From: Paramoeba atlantica
Lineage: Eukaryota > Discosea
DNA: 64,000 nt
Assembly: GCA_977017575.1 (NCBI GenBank)
Contig: CDRNVI010000140.1
Coordinates: 248,001 to 312,000, forward strand
Reading direction: 5' to 3'
Under the pieces are notes generated by a model. That model searched no databases, was not told the origin of the DNA, and saw only the letters and a list, made by a program, of their open reading frames with translations. Below, in pieces: positions 8,206-16,795 of the stretch (position 1 is its first letter; the number at the start of each line of letters is the position of its first letter). The position numbers and the translations under genes were made by a program.

Positions 8206-11182
8206 AACCTCATTTCGATATGGTGGATTACAAGTTTCAATCTCTCAGGAGTGGGAGAATGACGAAGTGGCATCAATAAAAATATGTGTTCTTCACATGT
8301 TAATTGTCTTAATGGATCCCATTCTAGAAGGGAAGAAAGAAGAGAGAGAGAGAGAGAGAGAGAGAAAGGAGAAAAAGAGAAAGGAGAGAAGGAGAGAAGG
8401 AGAAAAGATAAGACGACAAAAAAATTAAAAGAATGAAAGGAAAAAAAAAGACCTTTATTTTCGAGAAAAGAGTAACTTATTTCAAGCGCTTTTACATCAT
8501 TTTGGAGAATTGATTCTCTTCCTTCTCTAATTTGCAAAATTTAAGATATTAAAAAAAAAATAAAAATAATAAAATAATAAAAAAAATAAAAATAAATAAA
8601 TAAAAATAAATAAATAATCTCAAAAAAGAAGACAAAAACAAAAACAAAAACAAAAGAAAAAAATCTTAACTGATTCCGATAAATATGTCTCGAAAATTGG
8701 TCCAAAACAATAACAAGAGCAACACAACTTTTCGGTTCTTCTTTCCAATGATTTAAAACACCATTTTCAGCTTTTTTTAACAAATTGGAGAATTTTTCTG
8801 TGATAATTTTGTCTATTTTTTCCTTTTGAAAAAGCATATGAGTTTTTAATTTTATAATATTTTTTGATTTTTCATTTGATTCAAAAATTTGGCCAAAATT
8901 GAATCGATTTTGGCTCTTGTTTATATTTTGGGGGAGGGACAAAAAAGTTGAACCCGGGTTCCAATCGGGATGTCACAGAAGACGTGGCATCCATCGATTG
9001 GCCGAGAGTCACATACCGAAACTAAAGGTGATAATACAAGGACAAAAGGTGTTTCGCAAACACCTTCTCTGTCAAGTTGAATAAAACTTGTTCTTTTTCT
9101 TTCTTAAGAACCAATTTTCTCTCTTCTCTCTCGTCTCTTGTCTCTTGTTCCTCCAGTTTTTGTGTGTGGGGCACTGTGTTTCGATACTCGAAAGCCTCGA
9201 CTTTTTTTCGTCTTTCGAGCATTGAACTCTGAACCAAGTATATTTGAGCGCATTTCGTTTGGCTACATTCCTTTTTTTTGGTTGATTGTTTTTGTGGTTC
9301 TCGCACTCCTCCATCTTCTTCGCCTATTGCCTTCGCTCTTGGGTTTTGAGGAAGATGTCGAGACCGGCATTCAGATTTCCGATGGCCAGACCTCCCACAA
9401 TGGAAACAGTTGTATGGAAATCTTCTCGATGCACGGCGAGCAATCTCCTCTTCTCTCGACTCTTGGGTTGGATCAACCAGAGGTTGGTATGAATGTTCAA
9501 GCACCAGGGAAGATTGCAAGACTGAATCAACATTCAGAAGAGATTTCCTCAATTCGCTTTTCGGCTGGTTCGGAGTAGTCATAGAAGTCGAGATCGTTGC
9601 TCTGTAATCTTTATGTCGGAGAAACGTCGCTTGAATCTTGTGTACTATCGTTGAGTTTTCAATCACACCACCGTGTTTTTGGACTTGGATTAAAATTGAA
9701 TCTATTTTGTCGATAAAATCGGTGGCACTCATACCCGGTTCATAACGGAGAGAATTGAACTTTACGATCCACAACTCAGCTTCAGCAGCAGCTCAGTTGT
9801 GGATCGTAAAGTTCAATTCTCTCCGTTATGAACCGGGTATGAGTGCCACAACTCAGCTTCAGCAGCAGCTTCGTGTTCATATTTCGTTTTCAGAGCAGTC
9901 CACGCCTTTTTGGGATCACTTTGAACATTCTTTTTGTCGTCAACAACAGAGAAGGCGTTTCCTTCAGTTGAGTTTAGAATAAACCCATAGACACATTTTC
10001 TATTTCTTTTAACCTCTTCGTCCGCACCTGGTCAAAGTCTTAACAAGACAAAGCTCCGAATTCATCGATCCTTTGTTCCATTTTTGATTGCCAGACTTTG
10101 AATACTTCATCCTTCTTTCCGGAGAAGGTCCACTGGGGTTTCAACTTTCCCACAAGAGAATCAGCCATAGAGAGCTCACTAGACTTTTAATCCAAACGAA
10201 TCCGTGAACAACACAGCCACACAACACAATACGATAACTGGTTGTCCCATATTACCGCAATCTCGCATCTTGTCGCAAGACAAAACGACACAATTCATTC
10301 TTCTGATCTTCAACCAGCAAACCTTCTTCGGCCTTCTGAAGGGGCAGGAAGGTGATGAGGAAAATTTCGGGGAGAATGAACATCACAATCACAATTATTT
10401 TGGATAAAATCTTCGGTTTAAGGATAAACTGAAGACTCGAAAAGTTAAGAAGGAGGATCGTCCCTTGCCATGCATGATCAAACAGAATGGTACAGAGAAG
10501 AAGATTGGGAATCTAGCTCGTCGAATGAAACTGTGTCTGGATGCGCTTCAAATTAGCTTGGATGCGAGTGAGGCAAACGAAGATTGTATCACCCCCCGAA
10601 CTCTTATGTTTGCAACAATTTTGGGAAAGAAAGGCCACTACATTCGGGATTGTCCTGAGAAAAAGAAAGGTTCTTCATCTCAGGACAATTGCCGAATGTC
10701 AACCTCGTTGACACCCCCGTGACACCCCCAATTGGGTTGTGGAAAAAGGTCTTTTTTTTCAATGGAAAATCCGCTCAAAAAAAAAGACCTTTTTCCCAAA
10801 CTCAAATGATGAATTTCGGGATTAGGTTGTTCTTCTCTTTTTCGGGATGATGTGTTTGTTCTCAGTAAAAATTTTGATTTGAAAGGTTTATTCTTTTTCA
10901 TTTATTCTCTCATTGTATTTTTATGGATTTGATTGCTTAAAGGAAGAAAAAGAAAAAGAAACAAGAAAAAAAAAGACAAAGAGAAAGAAAGAAAAAGAGA
11001 ATCAACCTGATTTTGTTTTGTGGGAAACCATTTTTCATGAGCACATTTGGAAAGTTCAGGTCCAAACCAAAAGGAAAGAACTTCTTCTTTTCCTTCTCTT
11101 TTCGGTTCTGCTGAAAACTTTTTGGAATTTGAAAAGGGAGAGAAAGAAAAATGAGAAAGAAAAAAAAACCTTCTTCCGCCAT
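717..11182 (-). CDS. DUF924 - PP-loop ATPase (TilS-like) fusion protein, many exons
   Basis: Exon 1 is ATG at 11182 to 11170 (MAEE), exon 2 is 11110-11007 (contains VLSFWFGPELSK and HEKWFP, the DUF924 opening), exon 3 is 8822-8671 (LNHWKEEP, VLDQFSRHIYR), then 8529-8450, about 8334-8215 (FLLMPLRHSP) and 5265-5165 (HRYLGLLERL). All six join in phase. Next come linker exons near 4990-4930 and 4715-4675, then the PP-loop motif SGGVDSMVLA (about 4440-4350). HIDYGNR (4250-4195), VVDWSKRHGL (4100-4020), TQREEYEK (3770-3735), MFGHHQ (3650-3560), GDVQENVI (3480-3370), SHPKSDIF (3140-3070), TTPKWSTRG (3000-2965) and RNELVPLL (2560-2430) follow in the usual order of tRNA(Ile)-lysidine-synthetase-like proteins. 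The C-terminal exons (2250-717) are less certain; the last codons LEQEH end at a TAA at 717. TilS-type enzymes adenylate tRNA; the role of DUF924 is unknown. Two retroelements sit in introns. Confidence 0.75.
2496..2850 (-). repeat. Tandem partial duplication of a TilS-like exon end
   Basis: A block that starts at 2496 and covers the coding segment for MYGSGFLNH is repeated 134 bp further on, from 2630, almost without change. A third, more diverged copy begins near 2770 (shared core: gttaatagaggaa, then ttaattca). Only the first copy continues into a full exon (LGSESFQLHHIL). The others are cut short and lie in the adjoining intron, so they are exon-derived relics. Confidence 0.8.
5285..8053 (+). 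mobile_element. 5'-truncated non-LTR retrotransposon (LINE) with 18-bp target-site duplication
   Basis: The 18-mer taggagaatcgaagagaa occurs at 5285-5302 and again, identically, at 8036-8053, flanking a sequence that encodes reverse transcriptase and RNase H. The element therefore spans 5303-8035. Its 5' end falls just before the RT domain, so the endonuclease and ORF1 are missing, as expected from abortive target-primed reverse transcription. The 3' region after the stop (7887-8035) has C- and T-rich runs and ends near aataaatggcacctggtgtctga rather than in poly(A). Base composition is much more balanced than in the surrounding introns. The perfect duplication and the open frame point to a recent insertion. 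It lies antisense in an intron of the DUF924-PP-loop gene, about 20 nt upstream of that intron's 3' splice site. Confidence 0.93.
5304..7886 (+). CDS. LINE ORF2 fragment: reverse transcriptase, zinc knuckle, RNase H
   Basis: The frame is open from the truncation point (GESQLCLIPKVENI) to a TAA at 7884-7886, about 860 codons, with no stop or shift. Reverse transcriptase motifs appear in order: PDQFRPISVTN, LLQTDFCKAYDYV, GVRQGCPISPLLF, and the catalytic GFMDDLGMV (FMDD in place of the usual F/YADD). Then comes a Cys/His motif CRLCHREKESRSHLLEEC (CX2CX8HX4C), typical of the region after RT in I/R1/Tad-like LINEs. RNase HI follows with the acidic residues in FYDGSGR, NNIGEFTG, VVGDCM and NKRADAIA. 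The missing start means it is not expected to be expressed by itself. An open frame in a truncated copy supports recent insertion from an active source element elsewhere in the genome. Confidence 0.93.
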   Translation, partial: GESQLCLIPKVENIPRPDQFRPISVTNSDYRIVMRYWAKWLMEIASGVISKEQHAMFKGRSIDEAVESVYDSFYEALAEGKDVTLLQTDFCKAYDYVNRDALLHILKGLNAPPQAIYVVEKVLRESVTWLPNIGGSKRGGNNDSIQSRTGVRQGCPISPLLFVIVFDILLVSLKKEYNPQDLSGFMDDLGMVIQKAETINSLTPTFKKYEEATGAKLNFNKCFVLSTESFKPVGPWAEMARSNYCGDETVYLGVRLSKRLSPLKDWEKVILKMKKVGAAIKKRGGNFRSRVRMVNTYLTPCMGYLARFKLIPKSVASLMWKSIRSALGAYANTKTSILTSCYPPLDSNPQLRHPIVFNWALLTSRPPMRSDYRSPLSIGAMRKDALFAAQSLSTKVVFGQATRVAYSNMSRVIPIEIKDLYVGEGRAECVVYNLAHAIRPQLKRNLIKFLIRGLPTRDKLAHFTNQNSSCRLCHREKESRSHLLEECSVAEGLLQAMGRKCILLNVPSWQETKNVCGLVSNFLTRQETSVVSVALLSLWLTVCAEGSKSPQYATEIFEKILRKNKILPRPPRTQTKKGTKEKESFKFKGFQVFYDGSGRTDPHLGGAGFAVFREGKEICGGFETIPLGSNNIGEFTGCLKGMQCARSMTNEIEVVGDCMILTKAAPKTHAIKNYALNELLCEIRKLAMCFDEIEFIHVPRELNKRADAIATAASWSKEDGTCAVNDHHWDPRSQHVAETSEEWIILNSTLWNWINSPLTRDWTFPIPPGNFVRKFQGNTVTTPHVLFPTQTALENALILPVIITKDIQGWFHQSQESNLVRSFIEEDFRRNVINFIETSKPNSLPGFRRRTIKRRPLSEN
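8121..8258 (-). repeat. Duplicated DUF924 exon fragment
   Basis: The segment at 8230-8258, which codes on the minus strand for the SPTPERLKL stretch of the DUF924 exon, is echoed at 8121-8149 with a few changes (SPTLERFKL). The second copy lies inside the following intron, surrounded by GA-rich microsatellite. It is short and has no clear splice sites, so I treat it as a relic and not as an extra exon. Confidence 0.7.
9080..10168 (-). pseudogene. Degenerate Copia-type gag polyprotein fragment
   Basis: On the minus strand the frame opens with MADSLVGKLKPQWTFSGE (ATG at 10168). Frameshifts and stops interrupt the middle (around 9970-10100). It resumes with SDPKKAWTALKTKYE and, after a local rearrangement, continues as LWIVKFNSLRYEPGMSATDF, TIVHKIQATFL and a retroviral-type zinc knuckle CFHCGRSGHRKSEC (CX2CX4HX4C) at about 9350. 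The order and the knuckle are those of Ty1/Copia gag. No protease, integrase or RT follows and I see no LTRs, so only a gag relic remains. It lies in the 2.2-kb intron 2 of the DUF924-PP-loop gene, on the same strand. The tail after the knuckle is Lys/Glu-rich and open to about 9022. Confidence 0.8.
9722..9849. repeat. 59-bp inverted repeat (fold-back) within the gag relic
   Basis: Positions 9722-9780 and 9791-9849 are reverse complements with one mismatch, separated by 10 nt. The right arm is an inverted copy of the gag segment that encodes LWIVKFNSLRYEPGM. In addition, a 25-nt sequence beginning ccacaactcagcttc is present at 9769-9793 and directly repeated at 9846-9870. The arrangement interrupts the gag frame exactly at this point and would form a long, very stable hairpin in RNA or single-stranded DNA. 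Confidence 0.92.
10345..10700 (+). pseudogene. Frameshifted zinc-knuckle protein fragment
   Basis: Plus-strand reading gives a basic stretch (RKVKKEDRPLP) and then, across frames, PPNSYVCNNFGK followed by KGHYIRDCPEKKK. Together these resemble a CCHC knuckle of the kind found in RBBP6/Mpe1-like proteins or retroelement gag, but a frameshift falls in the middle and the second Cys of the CX2C pair is missing. It is not an intact gene. It lies in the same host intron as the gag relic, on the other strand, so it may be another retroelement piece or a processed-gene remnant. Confidence 0.5.
10641..10796. repeat. Two neighbouring inverted repeats
   Basis: The first pair is 10641-10659 with 10679-10698, imperfect (one mismatch and one extra base), and overlaps the end of the zinc-knuckle fragment. 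The second pair is 10741-10759 with 10778-10796: ggaaaaaggtcttttttt and its complement, 19 bp, with an 18-nt loop. Either could be a remnant of a fold-back element or a hairpin left by the insertions in this intron. Confidence 0.7.
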
Positions 11183-11361
11183 TGAAAAAAAGGAAAACAA
11201 GAAAAAGAAAAAAAAAAAGGCTAAATTTAGAGAACTAAAATCAAATTGTTCTTCAAAACATCAATTGACATCAAATTCTGTTTTTCGTTTGTCCTTCTTC
11301 TTCTCTCTCTGTCCCTTCTCTTCTCTTCTCCCCTCTCTCTCTTTCCCTTTCTCTTCTTTTG
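11183..11361. promoter_or_regulatory. Short divergent promoter interval
   Basis: About 180 bp separate the ATG of the DUF924-PP-loop gene (minus, 11182) from that of the PDI-like gene (plus, 11362). The left half is A-rich and the right half is a CT-rich tract from about 11280 to 11360. I see no clear TATA box. The head-to-head layout implies shared control, by inference only. Confidence 0.5.
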
Positions 11362-12958
11362 ATGTTTCAAAACAAGAAATTGTTGGGGTTGGTGGTGATT
11401 TGTCATTTTGTTGTGTTGTCGAGTTGTGTCAATGATTTGAAAATTGAGTTTGTAACAAAAATTGTCAATTTTATTGAAGAGTTTTTTTATTTCTTTCATT
11501 TTTCTTTTTCTTTTTTCATTTTTCTTTTTCTTTTTCATTTTTTTAAAATTTTTGAATAGAACACAATTTTTTGAATTTGTAAACAAAGATAGGTTGATCT
11601 TTCTCTTTCTTTTCTCTTCTTTCAACTCTTTCATCTCTTTCTTCTTTCTCTCTTCATCTCTTCTCTTTCTCTTTCTTCTCTCTCTCATCTCTCTTCTATT
11701 TTCAAGATGGCTTCTTTTATTTTATATGCCAACAAACACTCATTCAGCGCCAATGATGAAACTTTTTCTTGAGGTTTAATTATCTTGTTTTATTTGTTTT
11801 TTTGTTTTTTTTTGTTTTTGTTTTTTGTTTTTGTTTTTTGTTTTTGTTTTTTGTTTTTGTTTTTTGTTTTTGTTTTTGTTTTTGTTTTTGGTTTTTGATT
11901 TTTGGTTTTTTTTTTTGAAAAAATATTCGATTTATTTATCAATTATTATTATCCAATTAACAATAATAATATTTTTGAAAAAAGGCAAAACAATTAATAA
12001 AAGATGAACCACTTCGTCTCGCTGGGATTGATGTTTCGAAAGCCAAATCTCTTAAAAAATATTTTCATTTAAGGTTTATTTTTTGTTTTGTTTTGTTTTG
12101 TTTTTATTTTGTTTTATTTTTGTTTTATTTTTATTTTATTATCTCTTCTTTTGATTTTATTTTCTTTTTATCCTTTCACAATATTAAATTTATTTATTTA
12201 TTTTACAAAATGAAGTACTTTCCCATCTCTCATTTATTACCGAGAAGGAGTGTATGAGACATTTTATGGCCGAACAATTGAAAGTATTCTTGATCTTCAA
12301 ACTCGGTTGAGAGGACCAGGTTGTCATTTTTAATATTTTCTTTTTTTTATTTATTATTATTCTTCTTTTAAATTATTCTTTTTTTTGTTCTTTTTCAAAT
12401 TAAATAAATAAATAAAGAATGAAAATAGAATAACTCTTAAAATGAATAATTTAAAAAATGGATATTTTTCAAAATGGTTTTTAAAAATGGAAAAATGACA
12501 GAATTTAAAATGGCAATGGATATGTCCTCTCTTGAAGAAGCAGAAGAAAAGGTTCTTCTTCTTTCTCTCTCCCTCTCTTTCTCAATCTCTCCTCCCTTCT
12601 CTTTTCTCTCTCTTTCTCTTCTCTCTCTCTCTTCTCTCTTCTCTTTTTCTCATCCCTTTTCCAAAAAGGCAAATCCTCTTCATCCAGCAGGAGAGAGCAG
12701 TTTCTTTTACATTCCAAATTCGCGTGACACAGAAGTGTCACACATTTCAAATTCTCTCTCTTTTCAAGAATTTGCAAGAATGGTTTTGTTTTGTTTGTTT
12801 TTTTTTGTTTTGTTTTTTTGAGTTTTTTTTTGAATGATTTTTGGGGTGTTTTTGTTGTTCTATTTTTGTTATTGATTGATTTATTGTTTTATTTATTTAT
12901 AATTTATTAATAATTTCTTTTATTTTATTTTATTTTATTTTATTTTATTTTAGTTATT

Positions 12959-12994
<36 letters not shown>

Positions 12995-15900
12995 TTATTA
13001 TTTAGGCTTCAATTTGGGGACATAGTTCAATTTTTTATGTTTGTTTGGATGGTGATCTTTCGAATTATTTGCGAAAATATTCTATTCCAGTTTTCTTCTT
13101 TCCTTTTTCGTTTTCTTCTTCTTTTCTCTCTCTCTCTTCTCTCTTCTCTCTTTTTTTTTCTCTCTTTCTCTTCTTCTTCTCTCTTTGATACTTTTTTTTA
13201 GAGCAAGACTTCTCTCTCTCATTCTCCTCTTTCTTCTTCTTCTTCTCTTCTTGTCTCGGTGAGAGGAAATAAGACTTATTATTCTTTTCCAATTGGAAAA
13301 TTGTTTTCTGAAGAGGAAAAAGAAAGAGAAGAAAGAGAGGAGAGAGAGGAGAGAGAGGAGAGAGAGGAGAGAGAGGAGAAAGAGGAGAGAGAGGAGAGAG
13401 AGGAAAGAGAGGAGAAGGAGAGAGAAGGAGAGAGAGAAGATTGTGAAAGAGGAGAAAAAAGAAGTTATGAGAGAGTTTTGAAAGAGAGAGAAGAAGAGAA
13501 TGAGAGGATGAAGAAGAGGGGTGAGGAAGAGAGAGAGAGAAAGAGAGAGAGGAAAGAGAAAAGAGATGAAATGAATGAATGGGTTTCTGTTCATCGATTT
13601 CGAAAAGGTTTTTTTTTTTGGCTTTGAGAGAAGAAGAGAAGAAGAGAAGAGAAGAGAAGAGAAGAGAAGAGAAGAGAAGAGAAGAGAAAAGAAGTAAAAG
13701 AAAAGATAATTTATTGTTAAAAATTTAATATTAAATATTTTAAATTTTATTTTTTATTGTAATATTTTTTATTTTTCAGTGGATTTTCTGACCAAGGGAA
13801 AGATCCAGACCCATTTGTCTGGACATTTCTCTGTTTTAACTTTTTTTGGTTTTTTATTTTTTTATTTTATTTTTTCTTTTCTTTTTTGTTTTTCTCTCTT
13901 GTTGGATGGAAAGAGAGAAAAGAAGAGGGGGGTTTCTTTGTTTTTATAAAAATTAATAATGATTTTTTCTATTTTGGAAAATTGATTTTTTGGGGGTTTT
14001 TTTTCTTTTTTTTTCTCTAAATTATTTTTTTTTTCAGAAAATTTTGTTCAGATGAAAAAAAGCGATCAAATTTTCCACGTTTCTTTTTTTTATTTGTTTA
14101 TTTTATTTTATTTATTTTTATTTTATTTTATTTATTTTTATTTATTTTTATTTATTTTTATTTATTTTTATTTATTTTTATTTATTTATTGAGATTTTTT
14201 ATTTTTATTTTGGTTATTGTTTGTTTGTTTTAATTTGTTGTTTGTTTGTTATTTTGTTGTTTATTTGAATTTTGTTTATTCATTTTATTTGTTTATTTAT
14301 TAAAATAGAAAATGGAAAAAATTGCGAAAAAATTTGAAAATGAATTTATTTTCATTTATACTCAAATTTCTGATTTTCCATCACTGGTTTTTTCTCTTCT
14401 CTTTCTCTTTCTCTTTCTCTCTTCTCTATCTCTTTCTCTTTTTCTCTTCCTCTTTCTCTTTTCTCTTTCTTCTCTCTCACCCAATCTCAATATTTCCTTC
14501 TCTCTTTTCTCTCTCTCTTTTCTCAGGCTGAAAAATTAGGAATCAAGAAAAATTCTCTTCCTTCGACAATTGTTTTTGATTATGCAAGTTCTTTTTCTTT
14601 CTTCTCTTTCTTCTCTTTCTCTTTCTTCTTTCTTTCTCTTTCTTCTCTCTTTCTCTCTTCTCTTTCTTTTCTTTCTTTTTTTATGTTTCAATCCCACTTT
14701 TTTTTTGTTTTTTGTTTCTTTTCTTTTTCTTTCTATTTCTTTTTAACCTTTTTTTAATAGATGCGTTATATTATGAATGTCCGTTTGAAGAGTTTGTTTC
14801 TTCTTTTCTCTTTTCTCTCTTTCTCTTTTCTCTTTTAAAAATTTCTTCAAATAATAATAATAATAATAATAAATGATAATCAATAATAAAATTAATAAAT
14901 AATTAAATAATTAAAACAAAAAATAGAGAAGAAGAAGAAATTGAAAATATTTTAAATGGTTTATTGAACAAGTCAATTTCTTTCAAAAGTGCTATTTCTT
15001 CATATTCTGGTTCTTTTTTTTATTCTTATTTTTATTCTTATTTTTATTCTTTTTTTTTCTTCTTTTTTTTTCTTCTTTTTTTCCTTTTCTTTTTTTCCTT
15101 TTCTTTTTCTTGATTTTCTTTTCTTTCTTTTCTTTCTTTTCTTTCTTTTTTTTCTTTCTTTTTTTCTGATCATCTTCACTTTCCCTTCTCTCTTTCGTTC
15201 TTCTCCTCCGTTTTCTTTCTTTTCTTTTTTGACAGATTTTTTTCTGTTCTATTTACTTCAGTTTGATTTTATTTCTTCAAAAGAAAAGAAAAGAAAAGAA
15301 GAAAAGAAAGAAAAGAAAGGAAAAGAAAAGAAAAAAAAGAGAAAAAAGTGTTTGGAAAAGAAATTCTTTTTAATCATAAAATCTTTTTCTCTTCTCTTCT
15401 CTTCTCTTATCTCTTCTCTTTCTCTCTCTTTTCTCTCTTCTCTCTTCTCTCTCTTCTCTCTTTCTTTTCTCTTTCTCTTTTCAAAAGAATCAAATCTCAC
15501 ATGATGAACCCCTCTCCTACTTCGATTGTTATTCTTTTGGTCTGTGCAATGACAGCAGGTTTTTTCTTCTTCTCTCTTTTCTCTTTCCTTCTTCTTCTCT
15601 CTTTTCTCTTTTCTTCTCTCTTCTCTCTTCTCTCTTCTCTCTTCTCTTCTTTCTTTCTTTCTTTTTCTTTCTTTTTTTGTTTTTTTTCTCTCTTTCTTTT
15701 TGTCTATCTCTCTCTTCCTCTTCTTCTTTCTTCTGTTCTTTTTTATTTTCTAATTTTTTCTTTCCAAAAAAAAAATAAAGGCTTTCTTTTATTTCGATTT
15801 CCTGAAGATGTAAAAGCAAGAGAGAAAATTGTTATGAGAAGAATGATCCAGGAAAGAGAGGAAGAAGAGAGAAGAAAAGCAAGAGAGGTTAAAGAGATGA

Positions 15901-16316
15901 TAGAAGAGGAAGAGAGAAAGCTGAGGAGCGTAATGAATGAAATGAAAAAGGAGAAGAGAGAAAGAGAAGGAGAAGGAGAGAGGAGAGGAGAGAGGGAAGG
16001 AGAGGGAGAGAGGAGGGGAGAAGAAGAGAAGGTGGAGAGAGGGGGGAATGTTGTTGTGGAACTGGAGAGACTCATTTCGATGAAAGAAAAGGTTCTTTTT
16101 TCTTTTTCTTTTTTCTTTTTTCTTTTTTCTTTTTTCTTTTTTCTTTGTTTTGCTCTTTTTATTTTCCTTTATTTCTCTTTCTCTTTTTGATTTCTCTTTT
16201 TTATCTCCTTTAAATATTTCTTTATTATTTCTCATTTTAATATTTTCATGTCATTTTATTGTCAGGGTTACTTGAGTGAAGAAGAATTTGCAAAAGCAAA
16301 AAAATCACTTCTTTAA
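11362..16316 (+). CDS. PDI-like thioredoxin-fold membrane protein without CxxC, C-terminal SHOCT-like tail
   Basis: ATG at 11362 opens a signal peptide (MFQNKKLLGLVVICHFVV). A thioredoxin-fold exon follows (11707-11775) with FYMPTNTHSAPMMKLF, which aligns with the PDI active site FYAPWCGHCK; Asn and Ser replace the two cysteines. LAGIDVSKAKSLKKYF (12003-12072) and FPSLIYYREGVYETFYG (12217-12320, cis-Pro kept) continue the fold. Later exons resemble the PDI b/b' region: NEWVSVHRF (about 13570), KIAKKFENEFIFIY (14312-14390), KKNSLPSTIVFDY (14530-14585). SPTSIVILLVCAMTA (15500-15560) is a likely transmembrane segment. The cytosolic end is a charged coil (15780-16092) and a final exon GYLSEEEFAKAKKSLL to a TAA at 16314-16316, like a SHOCT motif. 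It is likely an ER membrane chaperone or scaffold rather than an oxidoreductase. Two in-frame purine repeats encode Glu/Arg runs. Several exon borders are uncertain. Confidence 0.75.
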
Positions 16317-16502
16317 ATAATACAATGAACAAAAAAAAATCATAATCGAGAAATTTTGTCTATTTATTTTTCAATTATTCTTCCTCTTAACTGGAGGATT
16401 CTTCTATTTCAAGAATCATCCTCTCAAACACCTCTCAATCTCCTCTCTCTATCTCCTCTCTCTCTCTCCTCTCTCTCTCCTCTCTCTCCTCTCTCTCCGC
16501 TC

Positions 16503-16795
16503 CCTCAAAACAAACCAGTCAAGTCAACCCTCCAAGCATCAGGCAAATTATAAACAGAACCAAGATACCCCATAACATAAACAGAAAACTGACCACTCCC
16601 AGACAAACTCCCCTCCCAAGCTCCTCTCTCTTCTCTCTTCTATCTCCTCTCTCTCTCTCTCTCCTCTCTCTCCTCTCTCCCTCAAAACAAACCAGTCAAA
16701 TCAACCCTCCAAGCATCAGGCAAATTATAAACAGAACCAAGATACCCCCCCATAACATAAACAGAAAACTGACCACTGCCACCCAAACCAGTCTG
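16503..16795 (-). repeat. Duplicated last exon end of the kelch gene
   Basis: The stop-proximal coding segment of the kelch gene (16682 to about 16795) is repeated at 16503-16612, including the sequence for YVMGYLGSVYNLPDAWRVD-like residues and the stop, with few changes and a short deletion. The two copies are separated by a TC-rich microsatellite. The distal copy lies beyond the functional stop. Slippage or unequal exchange at the microsatellite could have produced it. Confidence 0.85.

Noticed and set aside
11781..11930. Regularly spaced gtttttgttttt units as a possible CRISPR-like or structured repeat
   Set aside because: This is a simple T/G microsatellite within an intron, without unique spacers.
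13625..13690. agaagagaag tract as a coding continuation
   Set aside because: It follows a run of T and a stop in the frame of the preceding exon, so it is taken as intron.
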